DNA from: Selaginella moellendorffii
Lineage: Eukaryota > Streptophyta > Lycopodiopsida > Selaginellales > Selaginellaceae
Assembly (NCBI RefSeq): GCF_000143415.4
Contig: NW_003314269.1
Coordinates: 2,721,060-2,785,059 of the forward strand
Direction of reading: 5' to 3'
DNA length: 64,000 nucleotides
In this document: one piece after another, positions 12,233 to 24,284 of the stretch
Position numbering within the stretch: the first letter of the stretch is position 1
Layout of the letters: every line of letters begins with the position of its first letter
The notes under the pieces: generated by a model
Seen by the model: only the letters and a program-made list of their open reading frames with translations
Databases searched by the model: none
What the model was told of the DNA's origin: nothing
Position numbers and translations under genes: made by a program

Positions 12233-12332
12233 NNNNNNNNNNNNNNNNNNNNNNNNNNNNNNNNNNNNNNNNNNNNNNNNNNNNNNNNNNNNNNNNNNNN
12301 NNNNNNNNNNNNNNNNNNNNNNNNNNNNNNNN
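12233..12332. other. Assembly gap (100 N)
   Basis: Exactly 100 undetermined bases, the conventional size for a gap of unknown length. Distances across it should not be trusted. Confidence 0.99.
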
Positions 12333-14188
12333 CACTTTTGCTTTTTTTTAGTTTTGTTCTAATATTGATGGTATTGAAGTGATAGCATTGACATTTATGA
12401 TTCATTCCTCTTGTCTGAAGCACTTATGCTTGAAGTTGGCTATGTCATCTTTATCCTACCCATGCAGTAACAGTTTTATAATAAATTTTATAGGTTTTAA
12501 TATAGTTTTGATATGATAAAATAGTATTATTATATTGTTTGAACTAATTGCTAAAAGTATTTTGTGTTGTATTATGTTATAGTCTATGTTGTCTGATTAA
12601 TACAAATAGTTAAAGAAATTGAAAGTAAAATTTATATATTTACAATTTTTATACTATACTAAGAATTTTAATGGTATAATAACTTATTCTCAAATAAAAT
12701 ATTAATATATTTTATAATAATGCTTTTCTTTAGGTAGTAAAATTTTTTATATTTATGATTGAGCTAAATGTTTCTCTTTATGGGAGATTTTGAGAACTTT
12801 TATTTATGAATAAGCCATCTTATATAAGAAATTTTTTAAAAATCCTATAATTATGTATAATAATAATTAGTTTAATATAATAATAATAATAATAATAATT
12901 GATCATACATTAAAAATTGACTTAAATCATGTGGAGTGCTGCTATATAGCAAATATTTTATTAGTATGAATTTGTGAATGAACACCTTGAAAAACAATTT
13001 ATCAATAAATTAGTTCAACTGAATCAATATAATCATTTTATGTATAACATGTTTTAAATAATTTAGTGCCAATTAAGTGGAAAGCCTGATACTTTTTTTC
13101 GTGCTTGAACACCAAAAAAAACATAATCTAGAAACAGATTTATGGCAATTTGTATAACTGATGCCTAAAGTGATAGTAAATGAGCTCAATGTCTTCAAAT
13201 ACTCCCACCTATAACAATGACTAATGCGCCATTTTAAACGTTGTATGCCGACTGCAAGGGGCCGATTAGCGTGAATGAATACGAGTATTTTTTAAGGTAA
13301 TCTATAGTATCCACGGTTTCTTTTTGAACTCGTGCAAGAATGATATGGGCTCCAAGTTAATTGCCGACTGCTTGAACTTAGATAAAGTTTATAAAAGCTC
13401 TGAGATAAACTTGGAATATATCATCCAAAGTAACCATGGCAAGCTTGAACAGTGTTTTCAAAAGAATGTTGAAATAGTCATGTACATATAGTAAAACAAA
13501 AGTTGGAAGAGAAAAATGTAAACATAATTAAAATGTCAGAAAATCTTAATAAATGTGAATAATACATTTTTTTTTATTTTAAGACCACTATGCAATGGAT
13601 AAGAAGACAATATTCATTATGAAGTTCACGTTTTTTTTTTTCAAATTTTAGTTTGGTTTAACTCATATATGTTTTCAAATTTCATCCATATCAAATATTT
13701 TTTGGTTTGCTTAAGCAAACTTGTATGGTAGTGGATATACTTAGAATATATTTAGATATTCTAGAATATTCTACCATCTAACGGTTGTTATCATTTAGAT
13801 TAATTTTGTATTTATAATTTATAAACATGTTTATAATTTATAAACTTTCTTAAACCTTTTCTAGTATATTATTTTTTATTCTATCATATAATCTTGTGTT
13901 TATAAATTACAAACATGCTTATAATTATAAACTTTATTTGATCAATTGAATTATAATACTACTATTAAGAAAACTAACCATTGCTACATGCAATGCATAG
14001 CAATTTGTTATATAATTTATAAAATAATGACAAAAAAGTAGCAATACCAAGAACCATATTTTGATAATTATGTTTGCTCTTTTGTCCCATTCACCTTTCG
14101 AAAACATGTCATTTCCTGGATTTCTTATTGCATAAACGATAACGTGGCAGCACTAATTCTTCTTCTGCGATTTGGTATATTTATCAGC
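12333..14188. other. AT-rich intergenic DNA
   Basis: Very AT-rich with short ATT/AAT runs (about 12880-12900). A segment at about 13155-13235 resembles 31985-32095 near the 3' end of a PPR gene. No coding sequence is recognised. Confidence 0.6.
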
Positions 14189-14594
14189 ATGGCTTTCTTG
14201 ATCTGCAGCATGGTTAGTAAATTATTTATCAATTATTTACAAACTCCACTACTAACTCTTTAAAATGCAGGGCTGTGACGATTTTTCAGACTCTTGCGGT
14301 GATGTATCGTATTCAAATGGTGTATTGTCTGCAGAGTGCAACAACATTGATAACAAACCAATTCCATCCAACATTAGCGTGAATGCTTACATCCAAAATA
14401 TAAATGGACAGCTGAGTTTTGATCGCTCTGGAAATGGCCATTTTAAAAAATCATGCTATAATGATAAACTAAATGGTACTAAGATTGTTGCTGATTGTTA
14501 TGATTTCAGTAAGCACCGCATAACATCTGATATAGACCTCAACGACATCTTTTACAACAACTATGGCCACCTTGATCCATGTTTGGTTTGGTAA
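14189..14594 (+). CDS. Cyanovirin-N-homology (CVNH) domain protein
   Basis: CVNH domains are small two-repeat carbohydrate-binding folds found in filamentous fungi, ferns and lycophytes. Suggested exons are 14189-14212 and 14271-14594, with a stop TAA. The second exon has both halves of the fold: an FSDSCGDVSYSNGVLSAEC start, an I-x-N-x-x-G-x-L block (YIQNINGQLSF), a second cysteine pair (KSCYN, VADCYD) and a terminal DLNDIFYNNYGHL. Two Cys pairs sit at the usual spacing. The proposed first exon (MAFLICSM) is too short for a complete signal peptide, so an upstream exon or partial decay is possible. An in-frame ATG at 14265 is an alternative start. Confidence 0.72.
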
Positions 14595-14879
14595 CGATTA
14601 TCTTACTTCTCAATATTTTATCACGGAAGACTGGTAAGAAATTAAAAATAAAAAAGAAAGAAATAATTAAATGCCATGAATGAAATAAAACATTAGTCCC
14701 CTTGATCACATTCTTCTTTGCCGTTGTCAATGTGGATGCTCACCAGAAGATGTCATCACACCAGATCATTGGTAACCAGCAAAGATTTGAAACACATTCT
14801 ACTTTTTCAGGGAATACTATGGATGAATCGTCTGGTGAGTTTCTAGGGGATCATGTGGCAAGTGCTTGTTAGTGATGAT

Positions 14880-15654
14880 TGCTTTTTCAGTGGAAGGTCG
14901 AGAAACAGAGACTTTACGACTATTTCAAATGCACAAGCAGCAGCAGTAGCAGCAGCAACGCAGGACATTGCATGAAACACAGGATCATCCAACGACTTCT
15001 TGCCGAATCTCCAAAGTCAAGTCCAAAGCCTGGTTCGGGAACCAAGGCAACATCACCTTCTTCAACGCCAGCATTGGCCACTGCTCCATCCACGAGAGCA
15101 TCTGCGCCCTTCACTGGCACTGTACCAGTTGCGTCTCCAATTGTGACTGTCCCGGTTACGGCTCCAGTGTCATCGCCACCTATGGCAACTTCTCCACCAG
15201 TGGCTAGTCCAGTTGTGGCTCCTCCTGTCACTACTCCGGTTGTGGCTTCGACTCTGGTAATGTCACCACTCTTGGCAACTCCAGTGGTGTCTTGGCAACT
15301 CCAGTCACTGCTCCAGTTGTCTCAGATACTCCAGTTACGACTGGAGGATAGCTCCTTCAGTCGCGACTCCAGTGTCAACCCCGCCAGTGGCTGCTCCAGT
15401 CGTTACGCCTGTGGCTGTGCCTGTGGTGCAGTGGCTCCAGTTGCAGTTCCAGTGACAGCTCCAGTCGAGCCCCTGGTTGTTGCTCCGTGGCAGCTCCAGT
15501 TATGCCTCCTGCTCCAGTCTCGTATCAAGTTGTGGCTCCAGCTCCTTCTCCAAAGAAGCACAAGAGATCCCCGGTGCTAGCACCAGCTCCAATCCTGGGA
15601 CCACCTCCAGTTTCATCACCAATATCTCCAGCTACCTCAGTAGAAGCCCTTGAC
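14880..15654 (+). pseudogene. Broken Pro/Val/Ala-rich arabinogalactan-like ORF
   Basis: A Ser-rich tract encoded by AGC repeats (14937-14960) is followed by SPKSSPKPGSG and a long APVxxPVxSPV repeat typical of extracellular arabinogalactan or hydroxyproline-rich proteins. The repeat continues to 15654 (KKHKRSPVLAPAP then a TGA) only if the frame changes at least twice, near 15280-15350 and 15420-15500, so the gene looks frameshifted. A Lys-His patch before the final Pro stretch recalls Lys-rich classical AGPs. No GPI-anchor signal is visible, since the LTR of element F begins at the stop codon. It may be the C-terminal part of a larger gene with an N-terminal domain lost upstream. Confidence 0.5.
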
Positions 15655-16003
15655 TGAAACAAACAAGAGAGCAAACCCCAAGCCAACCAGGCGTTATGGC
15701 TTTAAATCCCATATGCCATAGAATATTCTTAGATTATTCTTATGGTTTGTGTCATTCTCCCCTCCCTCATGACTTAGCCACGTACGGCAGCCTTAAGAAG
15801 CTAAACAAGCCTCACATGAAGGGAGTCGAAGGCGTATTGAGCCATGGAGAAAAGATGGCAAACGACAAAACTAATGTCGTGATAAATGGCTACGAAAGAA
15901 AGAAAACAATATGGTTTTCTTGCATGATAATATAGTCATGAAAACAAGAGAATGAGAATAGAATAAATAACTTAAATCATATAATAATACGGTTATAGAA
16001 CTC
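15654..16003 (-). repeat. 3' LTR of element F
   Basis: Shares its first 90 bp (GAGAGCAAACCCC, GGCGTTATGGC) with 18813-18905. The inner boundary is inferred from the adjoining purine-rich tract on the minus strand. Confidence 0.65.
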
Positions 16004-16142
16004 AATTCTCCCCTTCCTTAGGAATATTATCTAAGTCATAACCAAAACTTGGAAACACTCTCTTCATGTCATCTTTAGTTTCTGATGTAATTTCATCCAT
16101 AGAATAACCATTCCATTAAACTAACAACTCCTTAGTTGTTTT

Positions 16143-17231
16143 CTAGTGTGTTTTCACTAATCTTTGAGCAAGAATGTTGGCTAGTTCAACTTTCTTAGCA
16201 TTAATCTTTGGGATCTGGATGATGGACTGATCCATGATATCACCAAAGTGCAAACACATTTTAAGTTTGCTCACATGGAACATTAGATGAATCTTTGAAT
16301 TAGCTAGCAATTCCAAAATGTATGTAAGATCTCCCACACGCTGTAAAATTGTCCAAGGCCCACAATATCGTGGAAACAACTTAGCACTACTACCTCCTTT
16401 CAGAAACCGTTGTGCATCTAATAGCTTAAGGAAAACTTTATCACCAACTTTGTATTCTTGATGATAATGATGCTTATTAGCCAATCTTTTGTCTTGATCT
16501 TGAACTTACCTCACGTTCAACTTTGCCATCTCAAGCTTGTTTTGAAGAAATCACAAGCATGAGGTACCCGAACCAAAGCTAAACTCAAACTCACAGGAGA
16601 CTTAGGCTTATAACCACATATCACCATAAATGGAAACATGCTAATAGCTGATTGATATGTGTTGTGTCTACCCATCTGATTGTGGATGCTCACCACTACT
16701 CATGCTCAATTTAATCTCTAGCTTCTCAAAGACTGTTTGCCAAAACTTGGATGTGAACTTGGGTTCTGAATCACTCACAATGTCATTCAGGAAACCATAG
16801 AGACTAAATAACAGGTCTATAAACAACTAAGTAAATTCAAAAGCTTTTATTGTCGTCTTCACAGGGAAGAAGTGAACCATCTTCGTCAAATGATTCACAA
16901 CAACCCAAATAGCATCATTTCCTTGAAAGGTCTTAGGCAAACCAATGATAAAGTCTATCAAAATGCTATCCCATTTATTCTTAGATACACATAAAGGATG
17001 ATAGAGGCTAGTGAGCTTCTGATGACCAACTTTGACTACTTGGGAAGTCAAACAACCATGTACGTACTTCTCAACATCTGACTTCATCCCAAGCCAAAAG
17101 AAATGCCTCTTCACCAATATATACGTTCTAAGTACTTTCGGATGGCCAGCATTTGGCACATCATGACACTCAAGTAAAATCCATTTGATGAATTTGTCCA
17201 CACAAGGAATCATTACATGTCCTTTCTTCAC
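16143..17231 (-). pseudogene. Integrase remnant of element F
   Basis: The 16827-17231 part has an H2C2-like segment (GHPKVLRTYILVKRHFFWLGM), the phrase WDSILIDFIIGLPKT and NHLTKMVHFFPV, typical of the gypsy integrase core. The 16143-16484 part carries the C-terminal barrel (YKVGDKVFLKL, GPWTILQRVGDLTY, FHVSKLK). Stops separate the two. Confidence 0.85.
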
Positions 17232-17709
17232 TAGGATTCCATCTCATATCTCGAATGATGCAAACTTTTCACTCTTCAAATCTGTAAAGGCTTCCCTCAA
17301 GAAAACCTTTGCACGAATATCAATGATAAAGGAGTTAAAGTTAAAATACTCTTTAAGCTCATCCAAGAGATTGTTGGATAGCTTCACAGATAAGATAGAA
17401 TTTACCATCCTAGATAATGCATTAGCCACCTTATTATCACCTCCATGCTTGTACTAGATTTTAATAGACATTTCTTGCATGAACTCTTGCTAAGGAATGA
17501 GGCAGCTTTAGAGATCCTTTTGTCGACTAAAATATTGGAGAAACTGATGATTTGAATCCACATGGAAGTCCAATCTATATAAATAATGTCACTATTCCTT
17601 CACAGTAGTGATCACAACATACAACTCTTTATCTTGAGTAGGCCAATTCCACTGTATGGCATCAAGCTTATGTAAAATGGCTCCAATAACAATGTCACTT
17701 GCATTTGTC

Positions 17710-18840
17710 TCAATCACAAAAAACTAGATATGGAAGATCTATTATAACAAATGCTTGAGCTATATCCACGATGGATCCTACTACATTCACTTTAGGATTC
17801 ATTGACCTTTTCAAAACAATCCTTACCCTAATGTCTAGCCCTATAGCAATGAAAACAATTGCCCTCCACCGTATCTTTCTCCCATTGGTCCAAATGAAGT
17901 TTCTTAGCCTCAGTGTCATTTTCACTCTTCGAGCCATAATGGAATAATAGTTGTTTCTTCCCTGAATATGAAGCATTAGTGAGCATGTTGACTACCCTAT
18001 AGACCATCCTGTTGACCAGAGTTGACCAAGTTGACTGACAGTTAGGGTGAAAAGATTTGAGCCTTAGTGATAGCATCAGTCAACATTGCTAAAAAACCCT
18101 TCTTGACCTTTTGTTGCACATCCACTAAGCTTAAACCTTTGATGAAACATTGCATCTTTAACAACTCATTATAAGTGCTTGTGAGACTAAAGAAAATATC
18201 ACGAAACTTGTGGGCATATGCATCCAAAGACAAAGTCCCCTACCGGATCTCTAACAATTGGTTCATAACATCAATCTTTTCAAACTTCTTGATAAATGAA
18301 GTGTGAAAAACCTTTGTCAAATCAATCTAAGAAGTCAATTTTAGATTAGCTTTGATGTAGTTCTTCCACCACAAAGAAGCATGGCCTATAAGTTACATCA
18401 CAAAAAAATCAATTTTGACCTTATCCTCATAAGGATTGTGAGATCAACAACTTTTCCACAATTCCAACCAAAAATCAACCTCTTGACTATCATAAACATC
18501 TGGTGATGACTTCCATTCCATGATACCATAATCTTTGACATGTTTGACATACCAATGATAATTACAGACATGAGATTTATTCAACCTTTGAGGGTTCATA
18601 TGAAGCAAGAAATCCTTAATAAGATTGACAGAATCCTTAACCTCCTTTATGTTGCTTTGAACTTCGCAAATTTAGTGTCCTTGCTACACAATGACATGAT
18701 CAAAAGTTTCTTCCTCGTCATCATGGCCACCATCACTAACACCATACTCCTCATTAGGATCAACATCTTGCTCATCTGCCATCCCCAAAAGAACATGCTA
18801 CTCTGATACCAATGAAACAAAAAAGAGAGCAAACCCCCCA
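17710..18840 (-). pseudogene. Gag remnant of element F
   Basis: SLDAYAHKFRDIFFSL and KMQCFIKGL match the retrotransposon gag domain. A zinc-knuckle beginning GNCFHCYRARH follows, broken by a stop. The frame is interrupted repeatedly. Confidence 0.7.
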
Positions 18841-18905
18841 ACCTTTAAGGTGTTATGGCCTTAAATCCCACAGGCCATAAAATATTTTTAGAATATTCCC
18901 ATGGT

Positions 18906-19852
18906 GATTTTGCATAACCACTACAGTATCCTATAAGTTCTTATTTCTTTGCGTTTTTCTCTTTGCTATTTGTACTTCCTGATTTTTGGTGTTCACTTTC
19001 AGAGTAGAAGATTGATGCCTAGATCACTACTTCTCATGGCATTTTCTCTGGTTCTGGTGATATTTATGTGATTTATTTTTCTGCACTACTACTGCTGCTG
19101 CTGTTGCCAAGAAGGCCATTTCTCCTCTTTGCAAAACTAAGTGGCCATGAGAACCAGATGCATCTCAGAATGATAAACATAAACCTCCACAAAAGAGCCA
19201 GAAGTTCCTTGGATTGAAATCATCTATACACTATACAAACAAAGAGGAATAGAGGACGATACACAAAGGATTACACTACAGCCTATACAAACTCATAGAT
19301 AATTTTTGAGCAGGTTTAAGAACAGCCAGGGATGAGGCAGTAGCAATGTTGTATGCACTCAGCTGGTAGATTCCTGCCTCACAGCTCTATTTTAATGAAG
19401 CCAAAATATTTTTTGTCAGAATGGTGCATATTTTGTTGCCTTACAGTAGCATATTTTGCTTTGAGCTATTGCTTCATCTCATTCGGACCTCTTTAAAATT
19501 CAAGAAGCATTTCCAGTAAAAAAGGCCAAGCAAGTTCGTTGCATGCAAGATTTCTACTCGCCCATACCTTTGTTTGGGCACATATAAAAGTATTAGAACC
19601 CATGAGTAGGATAGCATATAATGTATTAACTTAGTCAGTGGTTAAAAAGAAAAGCAAAGAAAAGAAAAGAGCTTTTGTTCACATATCACATATCTAGTGA
19701 GAATATAGCTCCCTAAGTAGTGAATTGAAAGAAATCTTAAATTTGTAGGGAGTTTGTGGAGTGCAATAGTCTAAATGTAAATATTATAGTAGAATGTGGA
19801 GATTTTATTCCCTTTATGGTTTTATTTTTCCCATATATATATATATATACTA
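18906..19852. other. AT-rich DNA without recognisable genes
   Basis: Nothing coding is seen. A TA dinucleotide run lies at about 19834-19850, directly before the duplicated RPN2 segment. Confidence 0.6.
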
Positions 19853-19931
19853 GAAGTTTGGAGCTTGACCTTCTAGAGCCTCCAAAGGCAACTTAACTGA
19901 AAACACCCATGATTCATTGGTTGAGCCAAGA

Positions 19932-21417
19932 TGTGAGACACAAAATCCCTAGGCCCCAAAGTGGAGCTGAAAGGGTGCCATATGGTAGTGGTTGAGGTAG
20001 AAGCCTAATGAGCGTAATATATTTGGATTAAAAGCTCTGACTCAAGAAGTCGAGAGCGAGAGTGAAACTCCTAACAAAGTGCTCGAAGAATGAGCATGAA
20101 GCAAGTAATGAGTGAGTCTCTAAAAAAGGGACACAAGAGGACTAACACATAACACATAAAAGTGTCTAAGATGGAGTTCGAGATGGACTCGAAATGGAGT
20201 CCAAAATGGACCCAAGATAGAGTCCAAGATGGACCCAAGATGGACCCAAGATGGACTCTAAGATGGACCTGAGATAGAGTCTGAGATGGAATCGAGACTA
20301 AGACCGAGTCCAAGTCTGAAACCGAGACCGAGTTCGAGTTCGAGTCCAAAATCGAGACTGAGACTAAGACCGAGTCCGAGTCCGAGTTTGAATATTAATA
20401 CAAGCTATTGGGTGAAAGCCCAAAGTGATGATCCCCCAAGGGGGGTGGGGTTACAGGAGGTTCCAAAAGTATAGTAGGGAGAGTGTGGGGGTTGGACCCC
20501 AGTGGAGCTAATTTGGCCAAGAAAGGCCAATGTGACCTAGGAAGGCTATGCCTACATGTTAGGTGATGATATATCTACTTAGGGGTCCAAGGCTAGAGTG
20601 AATACAGATTGACAAGCAGGGTAGCTTGGTGAAGTGTTCAAGAGCTGACTTTAGTTCCCCTGTGAGATCGAATGGTTGATGCTCCCAGTCCAAGCATAGG
20701 TGGCACTACCTACTTGGATATATAGTGTGGCTCAATGAAACCTCACTCTAAGCCCATGGCTAAAGCACCCAAAGGCGGAAGGTGGGGAGAGTACCCATGA
20801 GGCTTGCGTAAGGCTACGATGTTTCGAAATATTGTCCCAAAATCCCAAACTATGGAAAGGAAGAGAAGCAATCTTCTGGTGTAGTGACCAAGGATATGGT
20901 CATATGGTGAGGAAGTCCTAGAGGACAATGGGATTTAGTGGTCAGGCCTATGGGCCTTGATACAGTGGCAATGTTGGTGAACATAGCGATGGCAGAAAGG
21001 GATTTGATAGGGACTGAAAAAAGGATATTGGGAAAGGTTGTTCCCTATATCTATTGGCATTTTAAGGATGTTAAAGAGTGGATCTAGGATAATCACTCAT
21101 GGATAGATGGCCCAATCTTTGCGAGATGAGACTATGATGTAGATGGTGTTGAATCACCGGTGTGACAAAAGTGAATAGGCATGGCCTTAGCATAACAGGC
21201 TAATATGTCAGTGGTACCTTTGGGTGTTGATCATGGGATCAGACACGTGGAGCATTTGGACCAAGTACAATGGATGAGTTGCATAAATGCCATTTTCGGG
21301 GCTAACAAGTCCTTAAGTCTGGAATAGGATTTATGCAAGTTGTGAGTGAGACTCTTCCAAGTGGTCAAAGGTGTGCTTAAGTAACTAAAGTAGAATGGAA
21401 AAATTTAGTTGTTCACA
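19932..21417 (+). mobile_element. Minisatellite-bearing solo-LTR-like element, copy 2
   Basis: Same order as copy 1: TGTGAGACACAAAATCCC start, array (about 20160-20394), conserved distal kilobase and end TTAGTTGTTCACA. It is the most diverged copy and has the shortest array. No clear target duplication flanks it, consistent with a deletion in the interrupted RPN2 duplicate. Confidence 0.8.
20160..20394 (+). repeat. Minisatellite array in copy 2
   Basis: Short, degenerate version of the GAGTCC/GAGATGGACC hexamer-periodic array. Confidence 0.85.
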
Positions 21418-21688
21418 CTGTGCTCTTGAGAATGGCTGCCAACAACGCTCTCAACACTTGAGTTTCACAATAGCCTTACATCAACCCTTTCTTCTCTCTT
21501 GGCTCGAGGTATGCATTGTCATTTTAGTAAATGCTTAATTTATTGGTTGATGAAATTTCTATTTTTTGCAACTCAATCACTTCATAATGCAACTGCAGAT
21601 TCTAGGTTCCTTGGCTTCCTCCCAACTATTACAGTATGGTATCTTGTGACATCTTGCAAATGTGTTTTACAAAGTTAAAATAGCATAG

Positions 21689-23567
21689 TGTTAGATTGCT
21701 AGACAATAGTTTTGGAGGTGACAAACTTGTTTTTCATTTACAAGCATCAACTTTGTCAATACATAGGACTGTAAATCACTGATTTTGTGTTATTTATATT
21801 CCATAGAATGATAGTACTTTGGCCTTTCTTATCAAGCTAATTAAGAAAAATTCTTCTAACTATAACATGGATTCCTAATGGCTAAAATCTCATTTTTAGA
21901 AGTTATAAGTATCACTCTGTGTATTATTGCTTATAATTATCTAAAACATGTAATATTAATTATGCAAAGCACAATTCACTTTTGAATGTTGTAAGTTTCT
22001 GGACAATCCATGTAATTGTTGGAGATTACTTCTGATTATATATCTATCTTCTACACTCAAAAGTAAACAATAAAGAACTTATAATTTATATGTGCTTAAT
22101 CATTACATATATCTTGATGAAGCTAGCAAATTGTTTCTTTGTATCCATACATTGCTCAAAATAGCACAATGGAGCTATATAGAATCTATATTTCAAAAGA
22201 AAATAATAACCATAAGCATGTGCTTTCGATATGATTATTTATATGTAGTGTTACACTTGTTTCCATGTGCAAGAGAAAAACTCACTTCAATTGTGAGAAA
22301 TAATGCTATGTACATAGGAAAAATATAGTCACTATAACTCACAACTCGCAAATAAAAAATTAATTGTTGCTTACATACAAATATTTACAGTCGATCCTTG
22401 AGAAATCACGATGGCTGGATTGAGAAAAAAAATCACATACCTTACTACAACACTTTGGTGAAGACAGCCACAAGAAAAAACTTGCATTTGTGGCCAACTT
22501 GCAATTGATCCTAGTCAATGTCAATGTGTGACCACTAATTGACCCTTGCCCTCTAGATGCACAATGATGCATTGCAATGCCCATAAATGTGAGAAAAAAC
22601 CTCACACTGTAATGGATGATACTTGTAAAAATCTTGGCTGCTTGTTATATGCTCAAGAGAGAAGCCAAGAGCTCAAAAAAGAATGTGCTAGGTAGATGTC
22701 ACTCTCATGAGTTAAAAAACCCTCACTTTACCCTTTCTGATGTCAATGTGTATTTATGATGTGGTGGGACCCATGAGAACTCATCCAAATGCATACACAT
22801 ACACATCACTTTCCAATCCCTACAGCAATTGAAATGTGATGTAAGTATGTTTGCAAATTTCGTAAAAAGTAACACTAGAAGTTCATATTGACTATTCTTC
22901 TAGGTTTGGGATCTGAGCCTCACCATCAGTTCATTATTGTCTCATCCTTATGTAATTGTCACTGTTCCTATTCTTTTTTAAAGATAAAAAATATCATCTA
23001 AAATTTTAGCTTCTTGAAGAATAGTAGAAGCATTCAAATTAATGCTGCATCAATAATCACCAATGGTACTTCTAAATAATATCAAATTAATCCCAGGAAT
23101 CATATTAGAAAAATTGGCAAATTCATTTATAAATTTTTCATTAGAAATCCCTGCCACTATTGTTAGTGTATGATAATTAATCTTCACAAACCTTGACCAG
23201 CTACAAGATCTTATATCTATCTATTTATCTATCTATATAATTAGCATGAAAATAGACTATATTAATTCTTGAAGGTTTCAATCTAAACCTAATACTTTTG
23301 AAACAAAAAATCTCTTGCAGCTCACCCTTGTTGCGCAATGCGGTATCTTTTCCCGCGAGGTGATCAAAACGGCACAGCCTTGCAAAAAAGTGTCGGTGAT
23401 AAAATGGAACGTTCTTTATTTACTTGAATCGTCAGCTTCGCCAAAGCAAGGCTGAATCTTCCCCACATCTTTCACTAGAAACATAATAATCGTTAGTTGT
23501 GTGCGTCATGTCTACCAGGAGTAGACATTGCAACTTATTCTCCCACGGATAATGCAGGCGCTCCCTG
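21689..23567. other. Intergenic AT-rich DNA
   Basis: The first 110 bp are homologous to the RPN2 3' flank; the last 150 bp probably hold the 3' untranslated region of the APS kinase gene. No other feature is recognised. Confidence 0.6.
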
Positions 23568-24284
23568 TCAACAGCTCCCATTCGCGGCGGCGGCGGGAGC
23601 TCCCGCGTCCCCGGAGCAGTCATAGCTGGAGAGGAAGCCGTGCTGGGCCAAGTAATCCACCACCGTCTGCGCCATGGAGTGGAGCGAGACCGCGGAGCCA
23701 TCCCCGGCATCGAAAGCTCTCAAGCAAATCTCCGGCCGGAGCGGGCGCTCGTAAGGATCGTCAATCCCCGTGAAGCCCTTGATGACGCCCGCCCGCGCCA
23801 TCCTGTACAGCCCCTTGCAGTCGCGCTGCTCGCATACCTCGAGAGGGACATCCATGAACACCTCGATGAAGCTGGGCGATCCGACCGAGGAGCGCACGGC
23901 GTCGCGGTGGGATCGATACGGCGAGATGAGGCTGACGAGGGTGACGAGCCCCGCGTCGGCGAAGAGCTTGGCGACCTCGCCCACGCGGCGGATGTTCTCG
24001 GCGCGGTCGGCGGCGGAGAAGCCCAGGTTGCTGTTGAGGCCGTGGCGGACGTTGTCGCCGTCGAGGACGTAGGCGAGCTTGCCCAGCGCCGCCAGCCGCG
24101 TCTCGAGCGCGCACGCCACGGAGCTCTTGCCGGAGCCGCTCAGCCCCGTGAACCAGACGATGCAGCCCTTTTGGCGGAGGAGATTGCTGCGCTGGATCTT
24201 GGTCACACACCCCGCGTGCCATTTGATGTTGCTGCTGCTCGGGCACAGCGGCGGTGGCGGAGGAGTAGCGGCGTCGCCGCCCAT
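23568..24284 (-). CDS. APK: Adenylyl-sulfate (APS) kinase
   Basis: Phosphorylates APS to PAPS, the sulfate donor for sulfotransferases. Single exon, 238 residues from the ATG at 24284. An upstream in-frame extension exists but the MGGDAATPPPPP start opens the Pro-rich leader seen here. The P-loop GLSGSGKS is at about residues 47-54, followed by DGDNVRHGLN, ENIRRVGEVAKLFADAG, ISPYRSHRD, CEQRDCKGLY and FTGIDDPYE, covering the whole family core. No convincing transit peptide precedes the core, so a cytosolic isoform (as Arabidopsis APK3) is likely. The C-terminus ends in an Ala-rich tail. Confidence 0.96.
   Translation of the reverse strand: MGGDAATPPPPPLCPSSSNIKWHAGCVTKIQRSNLLRQKGCIVWFTGLSGSGKSSVACALETRLAALGKLAYVLDGDNVRHGLNSNLGFSAADRAENIRRVGEVAKLFADAGLVTLVSLISPYRSHRDAVRSSVGSPSFIEVFMDVPLEVCEQRDCKGLYRMARAGVIKGFTGIDDPYERPLRPEICLRAFDAGDGSAVSLHSMAQTVVDYLAQHGFLSSYDCSGDAGAPAAAANGSC

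Larger units (their letters stand above)
15654..18905 (-). mobile_element. Internally deleted Ty3/gypsy retrotransposon F
   Basis: On the minus strand the primer-binding site TTGGTATCAGAG (initiator-Met tRNA type) follows the 5' LTR at about 18800-18812. The left (3') LTR runs about 15654-16003 (TGAAACAAAC to GAACTCA), preceded on the minus strand by the polypurine tract GGAAGGGGAGAAT. Only about 93 bp of the right (5') LTR survive (18813-18905). Coding order is gag (about 17710-18700), RNase H remnant (17244-17700), integrase (16143-17231). Protease and the RT palm are absent, so the copy cannot be autonomous. Confidence 0.85.
19853..21688 (+). pseudogene. Partial RPN2 duplicate, interrupted
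   Basis: The segment 19853-19930 matches RPN2 exon 7 from GAAGTCTGGAACTCGACC onward with stops. 21418-21688 matches exon 8, intron 8 and exon 9 down to GTTAAAGTAGCATAG, with further similarity into the 3' flank to about 21800. Retention of intron 8 shows a DNA-level copy rather than a retrocopy. The rest of exon 7 and intron 7 are missing where element copy 2 now sits, so insertion and deletion coincide. No open frame remains. Confidence 0.85.

Noticed and set aside
14968-15207. Separate Cys-containing ORF in the +1 frame over the AGP-like sequence
   Set aside because: The overlapping frame has the coherent Pro/Val/Ala repeat; this one shows no family and is a shadow.
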